Shown here piece after piece: positions 16,891 to 26,397 of a stretch of DNA of 64,000 bases; position 1 is the stretch's first letter, and every line of letters begins with the position of its first letter. The translations under genes were made by a program, and so were the position numbers. The notes beneath the pieces are model-generated. The model ran no database searches. It was given only the letters and a program-made list of their open reading frames with translations, and was not told the DNA's origin. The DNA comes from Pyrinomonadaceae bacterium. GTDB taxonomy: Bacteria > Acidobacteriota > Blastocatellia > Pyrinomonadales > Pyrinomonadaceae. The DNA lies in contig JAHCHG010000004.1 in NCBI GenBank assembly GCA_026129865.1, forward strand, positions 310,001 through 374,000, given 5' to 3'.

Positions 16891-17565
16891 TTATTCCTTT
16901 TCAAGCCCGCAAATCGCTATGATGCCGTCAGAAAGTTGAGGTGATACTTTAACTGCAAGATCGTTTGCCAGATTGTAATACCACGGATTAAATTTCCGAT
17001 GATCGCTGCCAATGTCGTAGAAATAAAATCGATTGATATGCAGTCCCGATTTTTCAACCATCAATTTAAGCGTCCGATATGAAAAATAAGTAACATGATC
17101 GGGATGGACCGGTTCATTTTCGCCGCCATTTCCCCGAAGTCCGTAAAGAACAAAACGAAGTGCACAGTACGCGTTTATCGTTGTAATGACGAGCTCCGTC
17201 CCGGAATGCATAAATCTCTGAATCCCTTCAAGAAACAATCCGGGATTTAAAAGATGTTCGATGATCTCGCCGGCAATAATAACGTCGAAGGTTTTATTAA
17301 GCTTAACATTTTCAAGCTTTTCCAGATCGGCTTGAAATAGATTTTTTGTTCCCGAACCTTCCAGGATGTCGATCCCTTCGCGGTCGAAATCGAATCCGTA
17401 AAGTTCCCGCACGTTTTTTCCGAGTTGATCGTGAAGAAGCATGTCATTATCCAACGCTTCTTTTGTAAACGGGTAATTTGTACATCCCAAATGAAGGACA
17501 GACCGGTCGTCCGCTATTTCTTTAATGAGTTCAACTCGCTGAACAAGCTCAAATTTTCGTGCCAT
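16891..17565 (-). CDS. Class I SAM-dependent methyltransferase
   Basis: A 224-residue Methyltransf_23-type protein. VLHLGCTNYPFT near residue 23 is a variant of motif I with Cys-Thr in place of the usual second glycine pattern, then YGFDFDREGIDIL (motif II) and FDVIIAGEIIEHLLNPGLFL (motif post-II). It lies between the flippase gene and the FkbM methyltransferase in the same leftward run. Substrate unknown; glycan or glycolipid methylation is inferred from context. Confidence 0.75.
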   Translation of the reverse strand: MARKFELVQRVELIKEIADDRSVLHLGCTNYPFTKEALDNDMLLHDQLGKNVRELYGFDFDREGIDILEGSGTKNLFQADLEKLENVKLNKTFDVIIAGEIIEHLLNPGLFLEGIQRFMHSGTELVITTINAYCALRFVLYGLRGNGGENEPVHPDHVTYFSYRTLKLMVEKSGLHINRFYFYDIGSDHRKFNPWYYNLANDLAVKVSPQLSDGIIAICGLEKE

Positions 17566-17568
17566 TCT

Positions 17569-19074
17569 TTATCGCGCAAACAGTCCTTTAACCATTGCCC
17601 GTTCCTCTTTGGTAACTAATCCCATTATCCACACCAAAAATAGGTAAACAACTCCGCCTGTGCCGACCGATATTAAATAATAGATCCATGAAAGCGGCAG
17701 CCGCGACGAAACTATGTATTCGACCGCACCAGCCGCGGCACCGGCGATCAGCAAAGTTGCGAGTACACGCAGCCAAAACCTCCATTGGATATTGCCGAAA
17801 AACCAATTTTCAATATAGAAGATCGAGCCCGTAATTGCAGCAAAGCCCGCCAATCGGGACAGAGCAATGCCTGTATTTCCATACAGATCGGCAGTCAGCA
17901 CAAATCCCGAAACCGCAATGATCAAACATACGGAGAACATCTTGAAAATATAGTTTGGAAACCCGAGCCCTTCAGTCATTTGCCACGAAACGATCTGAAC
18001 CGCGAGGATCGAGAACGTGATCGTGTGAATTATCAATAAAATAGCCGAGCGGTCGGCAAATTCGGCGCCCAGCCAAAGCGTCAGGAAAGTCTTGCTCAAA
18101 ACGATCAGCGTCACCGCCAAAAAGCAGGTGAAAATGCAAACGATCTTCGTAGCCTTTAGATAAAGGCGCAAAAGCTTTTTCCTGTTCTCGTTGAGTTCGC
18201 TGGCAAGCGGAAAAACTATGATCATCAGGCTGGAAATAAAACTGTGTATATAAAGCGCAAGCATCATCGGGACGACGTAATAGGTCAGCGCTTCTGTTCC
18301 CAATTTCCGCGTTATCCATCCGCGTTCGAAAAGCAAAAGAAAATTTGCCAGGATCTGATAGCCGATAACGCCGTAACTGAACTTTAAAACGAGTTTCAGC
18401 GACTCTTTTGAGAATCCAAATCCGATCCCAAATTCCGGCAGCAGAATTCTTGCAGCTATAAAATAGATAGCGCACGTGAGTCCAGAAATTATCAAATTCC
18501 AAACGAGCAGAGTTAACAGACCATAGCCAAGTAAAGCAAGAGCGATGTTTCCCGCGATCAGACCGATGATATTGAAGTTATAGATCTTCGAATAAACATC
18601 GAAACGCTGAATTCCCTGCAGAACTGCGCTGAAAACCTGGATCAGCATCGATGAAAAGATGATTCCAGTCGATAGATAAAGTGCGTAAACCGTTTTTGTT
18701 TGAAACTCCGGCTCTATCTTAAAAACATCGGCGACAAGCCATTTTGATATCGAAACGATTATTACGCTTCCGATCAGCCCGACGGCAAAATTTAGAAGAA
18801 AAGTAGCGGATAGTATCTCGCGGATACGGTCGTCCTGTCCTGTCGCGCGAAATTCGGCGATGTATTTTGTAACAGCCCGTCCGATTCCAAAATTGAAGGA
18901 ATAGGCAATAAATCCAAGCACCAGTGCGTAAATACCGTAATCGCTGTCCCCAAGTGCCTTAACCAAAATAGGCGTCGCAAAAAAGCTCAGTCCGAGCGGC
19001 AGGATCCAGGTTGAAAATCCGTAAAGTGAGTTCCGAACTATGCTTTTTCCGCTGCCGGCGTTTTCGCTGTTCAT
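17569..19074 (-). CDS. Wzx-like lipid-linked oligosaccharide flippase
   Basis: A 501-residue membrane protein with about twelve to fourteen hydrophobic segments. The N-terminus (SLYGFSTWILPLGLSFFATPILVKALG) and the GIYALVLGF stretch match the polysaccharide-synthase/MOP exporter family that flips undecaprenyl-linked repeat units across the inner membrane. With the Wzy-like polymerase, the Wza export protein and the BY-kinase, it makes this a Wzx/Wzy-dependent pathway. It overlaps the upstream glycosyltransferase gene by 4 bases. Confidence 0.85.
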   Translation of the reverse strand: MNSENAGSGKSIVRNSLYGFSTWILPLGLSFFATPILVKALGDSDYGIYALVLGFIAYSFNFGIGRAVTKYIAEFRATGQDDRIREILSATFLLNFAVGLIGSVIIVSISKWLVADVFKIEPEFQTKTVYALYLSTGIIFSSMLIQVFSAVLQGIQRFDVYSKIYNFNIIGLIAGNIALALLGYGLLTLLVWNLIISGLTCAIYFIAARILLPEFGIGFGFSKESLKLVLKFSYGVIGYQILANFLLLFERGWITRKLGTEALTYYVVPMMLALYIHSFISSLMIIVFPLASELNENRKKLLRLYLKATKIVCIFTCFLAVTLIVLSKTFLTLWLGAEFADRSAILLIIHTITFSILAVQIVSWQMTEGLGFPNYIFKMFSVCLIIAVSGFVLTADLYGNTGIALSRLAGFAAITGSIFYIENWFFGNIQWRFWLRVLATLLIAGAAAGAVEYIVSSRLPLSWIYYLISVGTGGVVYLFLVWIMGLVTKEERAMVKGLFAR

Positions 19075-20291
19075 TTTCGCGCTCCTACCGCGCGTCGATA
19101 TTCGATTAAGGCGATCTCCGCCACAGCTATTTCGTTAAATTCCTTCAAAACAAACTTTTGCCCGTCGTTAGCAAGCCGCTTTCGCAGCGCATCGTCATTT
19201 AGCAAAGTTTCGACCGCATCGGCAAGCGCGGGCGCGTCGTTCGGTTCGATCAGCCAAGCCGTTTCAAGATGATGAACCGCCTCCGGAATAGCATTAACGT
19301 TTGTCGAAATTGACGCGATGCCCAGCGCCATCGCTTCCAAAAGCGAGATCGGCAAGCCTTCCTGAGTGCTTGCCAGGACGAATAAGTCCGCTAACCGCAG
19401 TAATTTAAAGAGATCTAAATGTTCCTTTCCGACTTCTTCGGAAAGGATCAGAAAAAAATTGTCTTCCAGACCGTACGACCGGGCTTTTGCAAGATCTTCG
19501 TCGCTCGGTTTCGAATTTGCGATCCAAACGAACGCTGTGTCGCTTCGTTTTTCGGTAACACGCCGGGCGGCGTCAAGAAATGTCCAGCGACCTTTTCTAT
19601 CAATAAACTGACCGACGCAAAACACCAGCGATCTATTCTTTGGAAGACCAAACTTTTCGCGCAGCAAATCTTTATCAATTTTGGAGGTCAAAGCCTGTGC
19701 GATCTCGTCCGGGTCGACATTCGTATAGGTAACTTTCGTCCTGTCGAGAAATTCTTGGGTCACATAAGGTTTTAGAGCATTCTTCGCGTCGTTATTCGAC
19801 GGGAAAATATGAAAATTATCATTTCTCGAGATCAAGGCAAATTTTGCCTTCCAGATCGCTTTTCGCCATCCGGGGACCGGCGGAAACGAATTATGCATTG
19901 TGATGAAAACGTTTGAACGGCGGCACAGACGGATAAGGGAATAAAGCGACTGCCACGGTGCAAGTTCGACATGGACGATCGCGCCCGCCAGATCGTGCCG
20001 AAATAATGCTTTCAAAAGTGCGCGTTCGGCGGCAAATTTTCCAAGATGCAGGCGCGGTTTGTCGAAGATCGATGTTGTCGACTTGCGATAGTTTTCAACC
20101 GGGAAAAAATAGGTTTCGACACCGAGGTTTTCAATAAAAGTGATCAACTGTTTGTCGGAATTTTCCGGCAATACAATAGTGATGTCTGCGTGTTCGCGGA
20201 TTCGTCTTATCAATCCAAAAAAATAGATCTGCGCGCCGCCCCACTCAAAATAGTTCCACGCATAAATGATTTTCAGCTTTTCGGATCCCAT
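19071..20291 (-). CDS. Glycosyltransferase family 4
   Basis: A 406-residue GT-B glycosyltransferase. The N-terminus IIYAWNYFEWGGAQIYF is the glycine-rich acceptor loop; LVFCVGQFIDRKGRWTFL begins the donor domain (about residue 217), and STQEGLPISLLEAMALGIA carries the E-x7-E motif near 310. It is the first gene after a 103-base gap that contains palindromic repeat copy B. The sugar transferred is not predictable. Confidence 0.85.
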   Translation of the reverse strand: MGSEKLKIIYAWNYFEWGGAQIYFFGLIRRIREHADITIVLPENSDKQLITFIENLGVETYFFPVENYRKSTTSIFDKPRLHLGKFAAERALLKALFRHDLAGAIVHVELAPWQSLYSLIRLCRRSNVFITMHNSFPPVPGWRKAIWKAKFALISRNDNFHIFPSNNDAKNALKPYVTQEFLDRTKVTYTNVDPDEIAQALTSKIDKDLLREKFGLPKNRSLVFCVGQFIDRKGRWTFLDAARRVTEKRSDTAFVWIANSKPSDEDLAKARSYGLEDNFFLILSEEVGKEHLDLFKLLRLADLFVLASTQEGLPISLLEAMALGIASISTNVNAIPEAVHHLETAWLIEPNDAPALADAVETLLNDDALRKRLANDGQKFVLKEFNEIAVAEIALIEYRRAVGARK

Positions 20292-20311
20292 TACGATTGT
20301 TGAATGATTAC

Positions 20312-20340
20312 TTCAAGTGTCTGCAATCCGACAGTTAAAC
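20312..20340 (+). repeat. Interspersed palindromic repeat, copy B
   Basis: TTCAAGTGTCTGCAATCCGA followed by CAGTTAAAC: same core TGTCTGCANNNCGACA as copies A and C, with one arm mismatch. It lies in the gap between two glycosyltransferase genes on the minus strand. Confidence 0.5.
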
Positions 20341-20394
20341 AAGCGTCTCAGCAGTGCGCTAACGCCAATAAGTGCAGAGGTTAACCCGATCGAC

Positions 20395-21330
20395 TTAATC
20401 CGACACTACACGGTGTGAGAAGCTCGATTTCAGAGGTTCTTCCTTTTCCGAGTCGCCCCACGCTGCGCTTTCGGTATTTTTGCCAAGCAAAAGGCGGCAA
20501 AAGAAGATGCAAAATGCTGCGAAACCGGAAATCTTATTGGGCGCCCCGTCGAGGTTTGAATACAGCCGCCGCCGAAGATTATGAATATGACCGAGATCAA
20601 TGAAAAGCGAGTTAAACTTCTGACCCAAAGTCAGCTTCGTAACCTTAGCCGGAATGTTATTCGGTTGGCAAAAAACTCTGGCGCGCGGCTCAATCAAAAG
20701 TTTCCATCCGCGTTTCCGAAGCCGAGGGGTATATTCGGCGTCTCCGAAGTTCGGGTAACGCTTGCTGTCCATCAAACCGACTTCCCTGATCGCCTCTACA
20801 GGAAACAAAACACAGTTTCCAACGATCAGATCGACTTCCCACGGTTTCTCGGGTATCGTCCAAACCGTCTGCTGATACCAGTGACGCCAGCCTCCAAGTT
20901 TTGTACTCCATTGCGGAGAAACCTGAAAAAGCTTGTGCGGCGTGTCCCAAAGAAGAAGAAGCGAACCGACGATTGCCCGGTCGTGCTTTTCTGCGGTTTC
21001 GATCAAAAATTTCAGAGACTGCGGATCAAAAACCTGATCATCGTTGATCGTCAGAATATAATCAGGCTGATGCTTCAAAGCAGCGCGGACGCCGACATTG
21101 GTTCCTTCCGTAAACCATAAGTTACCGTCGCCAGCGACAATTTGGACACTCGGATGATCGCGCTTTATCGCCTCGGCGGTTCCATCCGTCGAACCGTCGT
21201 CGACGACGATCGTATGAACTTCTAAACCGTCAGAATCGAGTTTTTCTATGCTTCGTAAACATTGGAGCGTGATTCCCCTTCGGTTATGAACGGGCGTAAC
21301 AATTTCAACTCGGATATTGGAAGATCGCAT
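20395..21330 (-). CDS. Glycosyltransferase family 2
   Basis: A 311-residue GT-A glycosyltransferase. VEIVTPVHNRRG at the start, VVDDGSTDGT near 40-49 and ILTINDDQVF (DxD-like) near 93-102 are the GT2 nucleotide-sugar and metal sites; YTPRLRKRGWKLL is the usual C-terminal helix of the rhamnosyltransferase-like subgroup. A soluble or membrane-associated cytoplasmic enzyme adding one sugar of the repeat. It starts 7 bases after the dehydrogenase stop. Confidence 0.85.
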   Translation of the reverse strand: MRSSNIRVEIVTPVHNRRGITLQCLRSIEKLDSDGLEVHTIVVDDGSTDGTAEAIKRDHPSVQIVAGDGNLWFTEGTNVGVRAALKHQPDYILTINDDQVFDPQSLKFLIETAEKHDRAIVGSLLLLWDTPHKLFQVSPQWSTKLGGWRHWYQQTVWTIPEKPWEVDLIVGNCVLFPVEAIREVGLMDSKRYPNFGDAEYTPRLRKRGWKLLIEPRARVFCQPNNIPAKVTKLTLGQKFNSLFIDLGHIHNLRRRLYSNLDGAPNKISGFAAFCIFFCRLLLGKNTESAAWGDSEKEEPLKSSFSHRVVSD

Positions 21331-21337
21331 CGGTTAC

Positions 21338-22723
21338 TTACGCAGAAACGGTTGCCGCAGCGCCCCACAGATCGTTTAATCGTTCTTGATTAGCCAGATC
21401 ATCACTGCTTGTTCCAACGGCGAAATAATTGATCGACGAGTTTCCTTTCAATTCGTTCGAAAGAATTCTCCAAAAATCGACAACTGTGACGGTTTCGCCT
21501 TCCTTTACCAGATCTTCAACTTTCAACCGCTTAAATTCGTCGTCGGTGGTCGTTATCAAAACAACAGTCGCCTGATCGAGACAATCTTTCAACGATTCTA
21601 AAATGACGACATTGCCTGTTAACGCAGCGCGAGCAGATTCGTTTGCAAGCGGATCATACGCAACTACTCTAGCGCCCGCTTTGGAAAGTGTATCTGCAAG
21701 GTAAACTCCCGGCGATTCTTCAACAACATGCGACATCGGTTTGTACGCAAGTCCCAGAACTGCAACCGTATCTCCCGTTTTGATCAGCGGACGAATCTTT
21801 TCGACGATCTTTTCGGACATCGCCCGATTGCAGCGATCGGTTGTTTCCGCCAGTTCAGTTCGGAGTCCGAGTTTTTTCGCTATATAACTCAAGGCGACGT
21901 TATCTCTCGGAAAACACGGTCCTCCGTACCCGATAGCGCCCGTCAAATATCGTCTGCCAATGCGTTTATCGGTTCCGAGAGCATCGGAAACGACGTCAAT
22001 ATCACCGCCGGGTATTTTTTCACACAGATCGGCAAGCATATTGGCAAACGTAATTTTTGTAGTAACAAATGTGTTTACAGAAATTTTTGTGAGCTCTGCG
22101 TTTTCAAGACTCATCCGTTTGCACGGTGCGTCGTTCATCATAACGCGAGAATATATCTCTTCGATCTGATCGCCGCTTTTTTTATCAAATTCTCCCAGCA
22201 GCGTGAAATCCGGATGAAGAAAATCCTGAATAATGCTTCCCAGCGCAATAAATTCCGGACTGTAACAAACCCCGAATCCTTCGCCAGCTTTTTTTCCCGA
22301 TTCTTTTTCCAATATCGGGATCAGCCCATGGCGCGTAGCGCCTGGAAGCACAGTGCTCGTCAGAACAACATTGTGGTAGCCTTCCTTTTTGCCGATCGCC
22401 TTACCAATTTCCTTAAATGCCCAAGAGGCATATTGAAGCGAAAATGATCCGTTTTCGTCGCTCGGCGTAGGAACAATGACAAATGAAACGTCGGAACTGA
22501 GTACCGCTTCTTCATGACTCATTGTTGCCTTAATGCGGTCTTTATTCTCCGAAATATATTTTTCGAGATCTGTTTCCTGAACCGGTTCTTTTCCCTGGTT
22601 TACAAGTTCAACCGCGCGTTCGTTCACGTCGACACCGATAACATTAAAACCGCGGTAAGCAAAAACCGCCGCCATGCTTGCGCCAAGCTTCCCCAAACCG
22701 ATGACAGATACGTCTTTAATCAT
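21338..22723 (-). CDS. Nucleotide-sugar (UDP-glucose/GDP-mannose family) dehydrogenase
   Basis: A 461-residue NAD-dependent four-electron dehydrogenase producing a uronic acid nucleotide sugar. VSVIGLGKLGASMAAVFA is the N-terminal NAD loop, FVIVPTPSDENGSF the usual 'P-T-P' segment, and GYGGPCFPRDNVAL near residues 268-281 carries the catalytic cysteine. The C-terminal NAD-binding-like domain starts at VAVLGLAYKP. Whether the substrate is UDP-Glc, UDP-GlcNAc/ManNAc or GDP-Man is not clear. Next to a GDP-mannose epimerase-like gene, a GDP-sugar is possible. The product would make the polymer acidic. Confidence 0.82.
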   Translation of the reverse strand: MIKDVSVIGLGKLGASMAAVFAYRGFNVIGVDVNERAVELVNQGKEPVQETDLEKYISENKDRIKATMSHEEAVLSSDVSFVIVPTPSDENGSFSLQYASWAFKEIGKAIGKKEGYHNVVLTSTVLPGATRHGLIPILEKESGKKAGEGFGVCYSPEFIALGSIIQDFLHPDFTLLGEFDKKSGDQIEEIYSRVMMNDAPCKRMSLENAELTKISVNTFVTTKITFANMLADLCEKIPGGDIDVVSDALGTDKRIGRRYLTGAIGYGGPCFPRDNVALSYIAKKLGLRTELAETTDRCNRAMSEKIVEKIRPLIKTGDTVAVLGLAYKPMSHVVEESPGVYLADTLSKAGARVVAYDPLANESARAALTGNVVILESLKDCLDQATVVLITTTDDEFKRLKVEDLVKEGETVTVVDFWRILSNELKGNSSINYFAVGTSSDDLANQERLNDLWGAAATVSA

Positions 22724-22802
22724 AATTAAATAAAGATGCGCGATATTCTCAACGCGCGCGATTTGCGATGTTGTACCTTTTGAAAATCAAAGTTGAGTCT
22801 TT

Positions 22803-23813
22803 TTAACCCATACCGGCGTTCGATAAGCTCTGTTCGCTCTTGCCGTATTGTTTTTGAACTTCCGATTCGATCCATTTGTAGGTCGTTGATAAACCGTCTT
22901 CGAGCGAGATCTCAGGCTCCCAGCCGAGAACTTCCCGGAGTTTGTCGTTGTCTGAGTTTCTGCCGCGAACGCCTTGTGGACCGTCGATATGTTTCTTTTC
23001 AAGGGAAATTCCGGCAATTTCTGCGACGATATCGGCAAGCTGGTTGATCGTTACCATTCGATCCTGACCCAGGTTAAGCGGCTCGTGAAAATCGGAGCGC
23101 ATTAATCTGAAAAGTCCTTCGACACAGTCGTCAATGTAACAAAAAGACCGTGTTTGTTCGCCGTCGCCCCAAATTTCAATCTCATGATCGCCGGTAAGTT
23201 TTGCCATCGCGACCTTGCGGCACATTGCCGCCGGAGCCTTTTCGCGACCGCCTTCCCACGTTCCTTTTTCTCCGAAAATGTTATGGAAGCGCACCGTTCG
23301 GGTCTCAATGCCGTAATCTTCACGGTAATGCATGCAAAGCCGTTCGGAAACAAGCTTTTCCCATCCGTAAGCGTCCTGCGGGTAAGCCGGATAGGCGTCT
23401 TCTTCTTTCAGCGGTTTAACGTTCGTTTCTTCCTGAAGATGTTCAGGATAAATACAAGCCGAACTCGTGTAAAGATAGCGCTTTACATTGTTAACCCGAG
23501 CCGCTTCCAAAGTATGCAGATTGATAAGCGAGTTGTTATAAAGGATCTGTGCGTGATGAGCCGAAATAAATCCCATTCCGCCCATATCTGCTGCCAGCGC
23601 ATAAACTTCTTCTACTCCGCGAGTCGCCTGTAGACACGCATCCCAACGGCGAAGATCGAGAATTTCAAACTCGTCGGCATCGGACTCCGCAAACTCGGGA
23701 TATTTAAGATCGACACCGCGAACCCAGTAACCTTTTTCTTTTAAATAAGTGCAAAGATGGCTGCCAATGAAGCCGCCCGCGCCTGTAACCAACACTTTTG
23801 TTTTCGATTCCAT
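22803..23813 (-). CDS. GDP-mannose 3,5-epimerase-like NAD-dependent epimerase
   Basis: A 336-residue extended short-chain dehydrogenase strikingly like plant GDP-mannose 3,5-epimerase. After the NAD loop TGAGGFIGSHL come ADMGGMGFIS, TSSACIYPE, YGWEK (catalytic YxxxK), RFHNIFGEKGTWEGGREKAP, GDGEQTRSFCYIDDCVEG and GPQGVRGRNSDN, each close to the plant GME motif I know. GME converts GDP-D-mannose to GDP-L-galactose and GDP-L-gulose. Here it would supply an L-hexose for the polysaccharide; the plant role (vitamin C) is not implied. The GDP-mannose source (ManC) is not obvious in the window. Confidence 0.8.
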   Translation of the reverse strand: MESKTKVLVTGAGGFIGSHLCTYLKEKGYWVRGVDLKYPEFAESDADEFEILDLRRWDACLQATRGVEEVYALAADMGGMGFISAHHAQILYNNSLINLHTLEAARVNNVKRYLYTSSACIYPEHLQEETNVKPLKEEDAYPAYPQDAYGWEKLVSERLCMHYREDYGIETRTVRFHNIFGEKGTWEGGREKAPAAMCRKVAMAKLTGDHEIEIWGDGEQTRSFCYIDDCVEGLFRLMRSDFHEPLNLGQDRMVTINQLADIVAEIAGISLEKKHIDGPQGVRGRNSDNDKLREVLGWEPEISLEDGLSTTYKWIESEVQKQYGKSEQSLSNAGMG

Positions 23814-23836
23814 AAATTATTTAAATTCACCCGAAC

Positions 23837-23882
23837 GCCGGGCAGTAAAATAGAGTAAAAACTGCAAGCGAAAATGCCCGGC
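23837..23882 (-). other. GC-rich hairpin in the leader between the BY-kinase and the epimerase gene
   Basis: GCCGGGCA (23837-23844) and TGCCCGGC (23875-23882) are perfect complements around a 30-base AT-rich loop, 24 bases before the epimerase start. It may stabilise or partly terminate the long transcript. It lacks a T run on the minus strand right after the stem, so a full terminator is unlikely. Confidence 0.4.
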
Positions 23883-23907
23883 AAACGGTTTTTACCCAAA
23901 ATAATCT

Positions 23908-26394
23908 TTATTCTTCGTCAATGTCCGATTCGCGATGATAATAACTTTGATAATAATGATAGTAATTATCGGCACCGCGAAGATTTGCGTTGTTCAATAC
24001 AACCCCGAAGATCTTCGATCCAATGTCGTGGAGCAGCTGTTTCGATCTCCGAACCACGTGCCGCGAGCTTTTTCCTGCGTGAACCACAAGAATCACGCCG
24101 TCAACCATCGATGCTATCAGGACACCGTCGGTGAACGATGCGATCGGCGGCGAATCAACAACAACATGGGTAAACTTTTCTTCTAAACTCTTCAAAAGTT
24201 TGGACATCTGTTCGGAACCGATCAGCTCAGCCGGATTCGGAGGAACCGGACCTGACGGAAGCAGGTGGAGCTTTGCGGCTTCGTCAAACTGGACGGCGTC
24301 CAAAATGTCTTGTTCCGAAAGTTTCGTCGAAAGAAGTGTGCTTAAACCCTCCGAATTGGAAATATTAAATACGCTGTGCAGCCGCGGTCGGCGCATGTCC
24401 GCGTCAATTATCAGAACCTTTGCTCCGGTCTGTGCAAGACTGATCGCAGTGTTAATCGCGGTCGTCGTTTTACCTTCCGCCGGCAAGCTTGAAGTGATCA
24501 AAAGCGATTTCGGCGCATGTCCGGCGGTCGAAAGCAATATCGATGTTCGTAATTGTCGAAAAGCTTCCGACAGCGATGAACGCGTGTCCATATGAATAAG
24601 AAGCTCGGATTCCGGAGACCGCACTTCTTCATCCGAATCGGACGCTCCCACGAGCAGCAATCTTCGCTTCGGAACGGAATCGATCGTCGGGATCGCTGCC
24701 AGAGCCGGAAGCTGAAGATAATTTTCGATCTCTTCGGTCGTTCTGATCGTGTCGTCGAGATATTCAAGGAAGAGCGCCAAGCCCATTCCAAACAAGGTCG
24801 AAAGGAATAAAGCTGCGGCAACGGTCGTCAAACGGCGCGGAGACACCGGAGTGTCCGGCGGAATCGCTATCTCCGCAACACTTATATTGTTCTCGGTTCC
24901 GGACGCGATGACGTCGTTCTGGCTTTGATTATCGATCAAATTCTTTAAAAAGCCTTTTTTGGTGTCGATTTCCTGCTGAAGCAGGCTGATCGAAACCGCG
25001 GATTGGTTTTGTCCGGACGCGAGATTATATTGTTGATCGTAAGCCGAACGGATCTTGTCTTCAGTCGCTTTTGCCTGTAAATACTTCGTTTGAAGATTAT
25101 CGAGAATTACCCGCGTCGATCTTCCGCGAAACTCTTCGAGCGCTTTTTCATTTCGCTCGCGCGCTTTTGCGATCTCGCTTTCCAGCGTTTTTATCTGTCG
25201 ATCGTATTCACGAATTTCCGGGGCAGTTTCGACATATTCTTCCAGCAACTTTGCACGAGTCGCCTTTAATCTTGCAATTTCCTTTGCCGTGTCGTTTACA
25301 AGGCTGCGAATGTCGTTTTCGCGTTCGGTAAGAAAACGGATGTTTTGTTCTTCGGTCAAACTTTTTATTTTGTCCGGCGAATCCTTAACGGAAAAATAGA
25401 TAGATTCCGCATTCTTTCGCTCATTTTCCGCTTCCAGCAGTTTTTTATTCAATTCTGCCAAACGGCTCATTGCGATCGATGGCTGATCGTCCGGCTTTAA
25501 AATTCCCGCCTGGCGGTTTAAAAGCTCCAGTCGAAGTTCGCCGGCTTTGATCTCTGATTGAAGACTTGCGATTCGATCTTCGAGAAACTGATTCGATTTT
25601 TTCGAAGAGCCGAATTTCTTTTCCTGGTTTGATTTTGTAAATGTGCCCGCGATTCCGTTGACGATCAACGCGGCGAGTTGCCGATCGGTATTTCGATACG
25701 TTATTTCAATCAAGCGCGTCTCTTTGATCGTCGCACGAGATTCCCGAACCGGTTCGACGCCCAGGTTTTTCCGGAGTATTTCAACGTAGGGTGCTAGTCT
25801 GATAGCTTCCTCTATTTCGTCCGACGATGCGATATCGGAATCCGCCGCAACGGAAACTTCCGCAATTCCCTTTTCTTCCTTCTTTTCTCCATCGCTCGCC
25901 AAACCGATCGCTTTTAGAATCGAATGCGTTGTGGAGGTCGACTGGTTCGATTTTTCGACTTGAAATGCCTTATTGCTGTCGAGACTCAATTCTTTTACGA
26001 CACGTCTGAGTAATCCCTCGCTGTTTAAAAGCTGGAGCTGCGTGTTGAAATATGACGGATCGGGATTTGCAGACGGAAGTCTTCTGTTATCGGTAACCAG
26101 GTCGGGATTTGCCTGCTCAAGATCAACCTGAACAGTCCCTTTTGCGAGGTAAATATCAGGCTTTCGCGCCATGTAAATTGCCGCGAGAGTGGTCACAAGA
26201 ACCGCAATGCCGATTACCAGCCAAAGTCTTTTTCGAATCGCGCGCCAGTAATCTTTTAACTGAAAGCCTTCCTGCGCGTAAATATCGCGATAGCCCGGGT
26301 AGCGCGCACCTGCGACAGTCGCGGCGTCGAACGGGATCTCAAGCTCGACGGCTTCAGCCACCGGCTTTTTTATAATTTCTCGACTATCTTTCAT
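23908..26394 (-). CDS. Polysaccharide co-polymerase / bacterial tyrosine autokinase (Wzc-like)
   Basis: An 828-residue inner-membrane protein. The Wzz-type region has membrane segments near residues 55-75 and about 520-545, with long periplasmic coiled coils between. The cytoplasmic BY-kinase domain has Walker A SSLPAEGKTTT (about 635-645), Walker A' VLIIDADMRRP and Walker B VVVDSPPI. The C-terminus has a tyrosine cluster with six Tyr at 811, 812, 814, 815, 818 and 819, the autophosphorylation site of this family. It controls chain length and export with Wza. The gene follows the Wza-type gene by 3 bases. No low-molecular-weight tyrosine phosphatase (Wzb) is seen in the window. Confidence 0.92.
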   Translation of the reverse strand: MKDSREIIKKPVAEAVELEIPFDAATVAGARYPGYRDIYAQEGFQLKDYWRAIRKRLWLVIGIAVLVTTLAAIYMARKPDIYLAKGTVQVDLEQANPDLVTDNRRLPSANPDPSYFNTQLQLLNSEGLLRRVVKELSLDSNKAFQVEKSNQSTSTTHSILKAIGLASDGEKKEEKGIAEVSVAADSDIASSDEIEEAIRLAPYVEILRKNLGVEPVRESRATIKETRLIEITYRNTDRQLAALIVNGIAGTFTKSNQEKKFGSSKKSNQFLEDRIASLQSEIKAGELRLELLNRQAGILKPDDQPSIAMSRLAELNKKLLEAENERKNAESIYFSVKDSPDKIKSLTEEQNIRFLTERENDIRSLVNDTAKEIARLKATRAKLLEEYVETAPEIREYDRQIKTLESEIAKARERNEKALEEFRGRSTRVILDNLQTKYLQAKATEDKIRSAYDQQYNLASGQNQSAVSISLLQQEIDTKKGFLKNLIDNQSQNDVIASGTENNISVAEIAIPPDTPVSPRRLTTVAAALFLSTLFGMGLALFLEYLDDTIRTTEEIENYLQLPALAAIPTIDSVPKRRLLLVGASDSDEEVRSPESELLIHMDTRSSLSEAFRQLRTSILLSTAGHAPKSLLITSSLPAEGKTTTAINTAISLAQTGAKVLIIDADMRRPRLHSVFNISNSEGLSTLLSTKLSEQDILDAVQFDEAAKLHLLPSGPVPPNPAELIGSEQMSKLLKSLEEKFTHVVVDSPPIASFTDGVLIASMVDGVILVVHAGKSSRHVVRRSKQLLHDIGSKIFGVVLNNANLRGADNYYHYYQSYYHRESDIDEE

Positions 26395-26397
26395 AGT

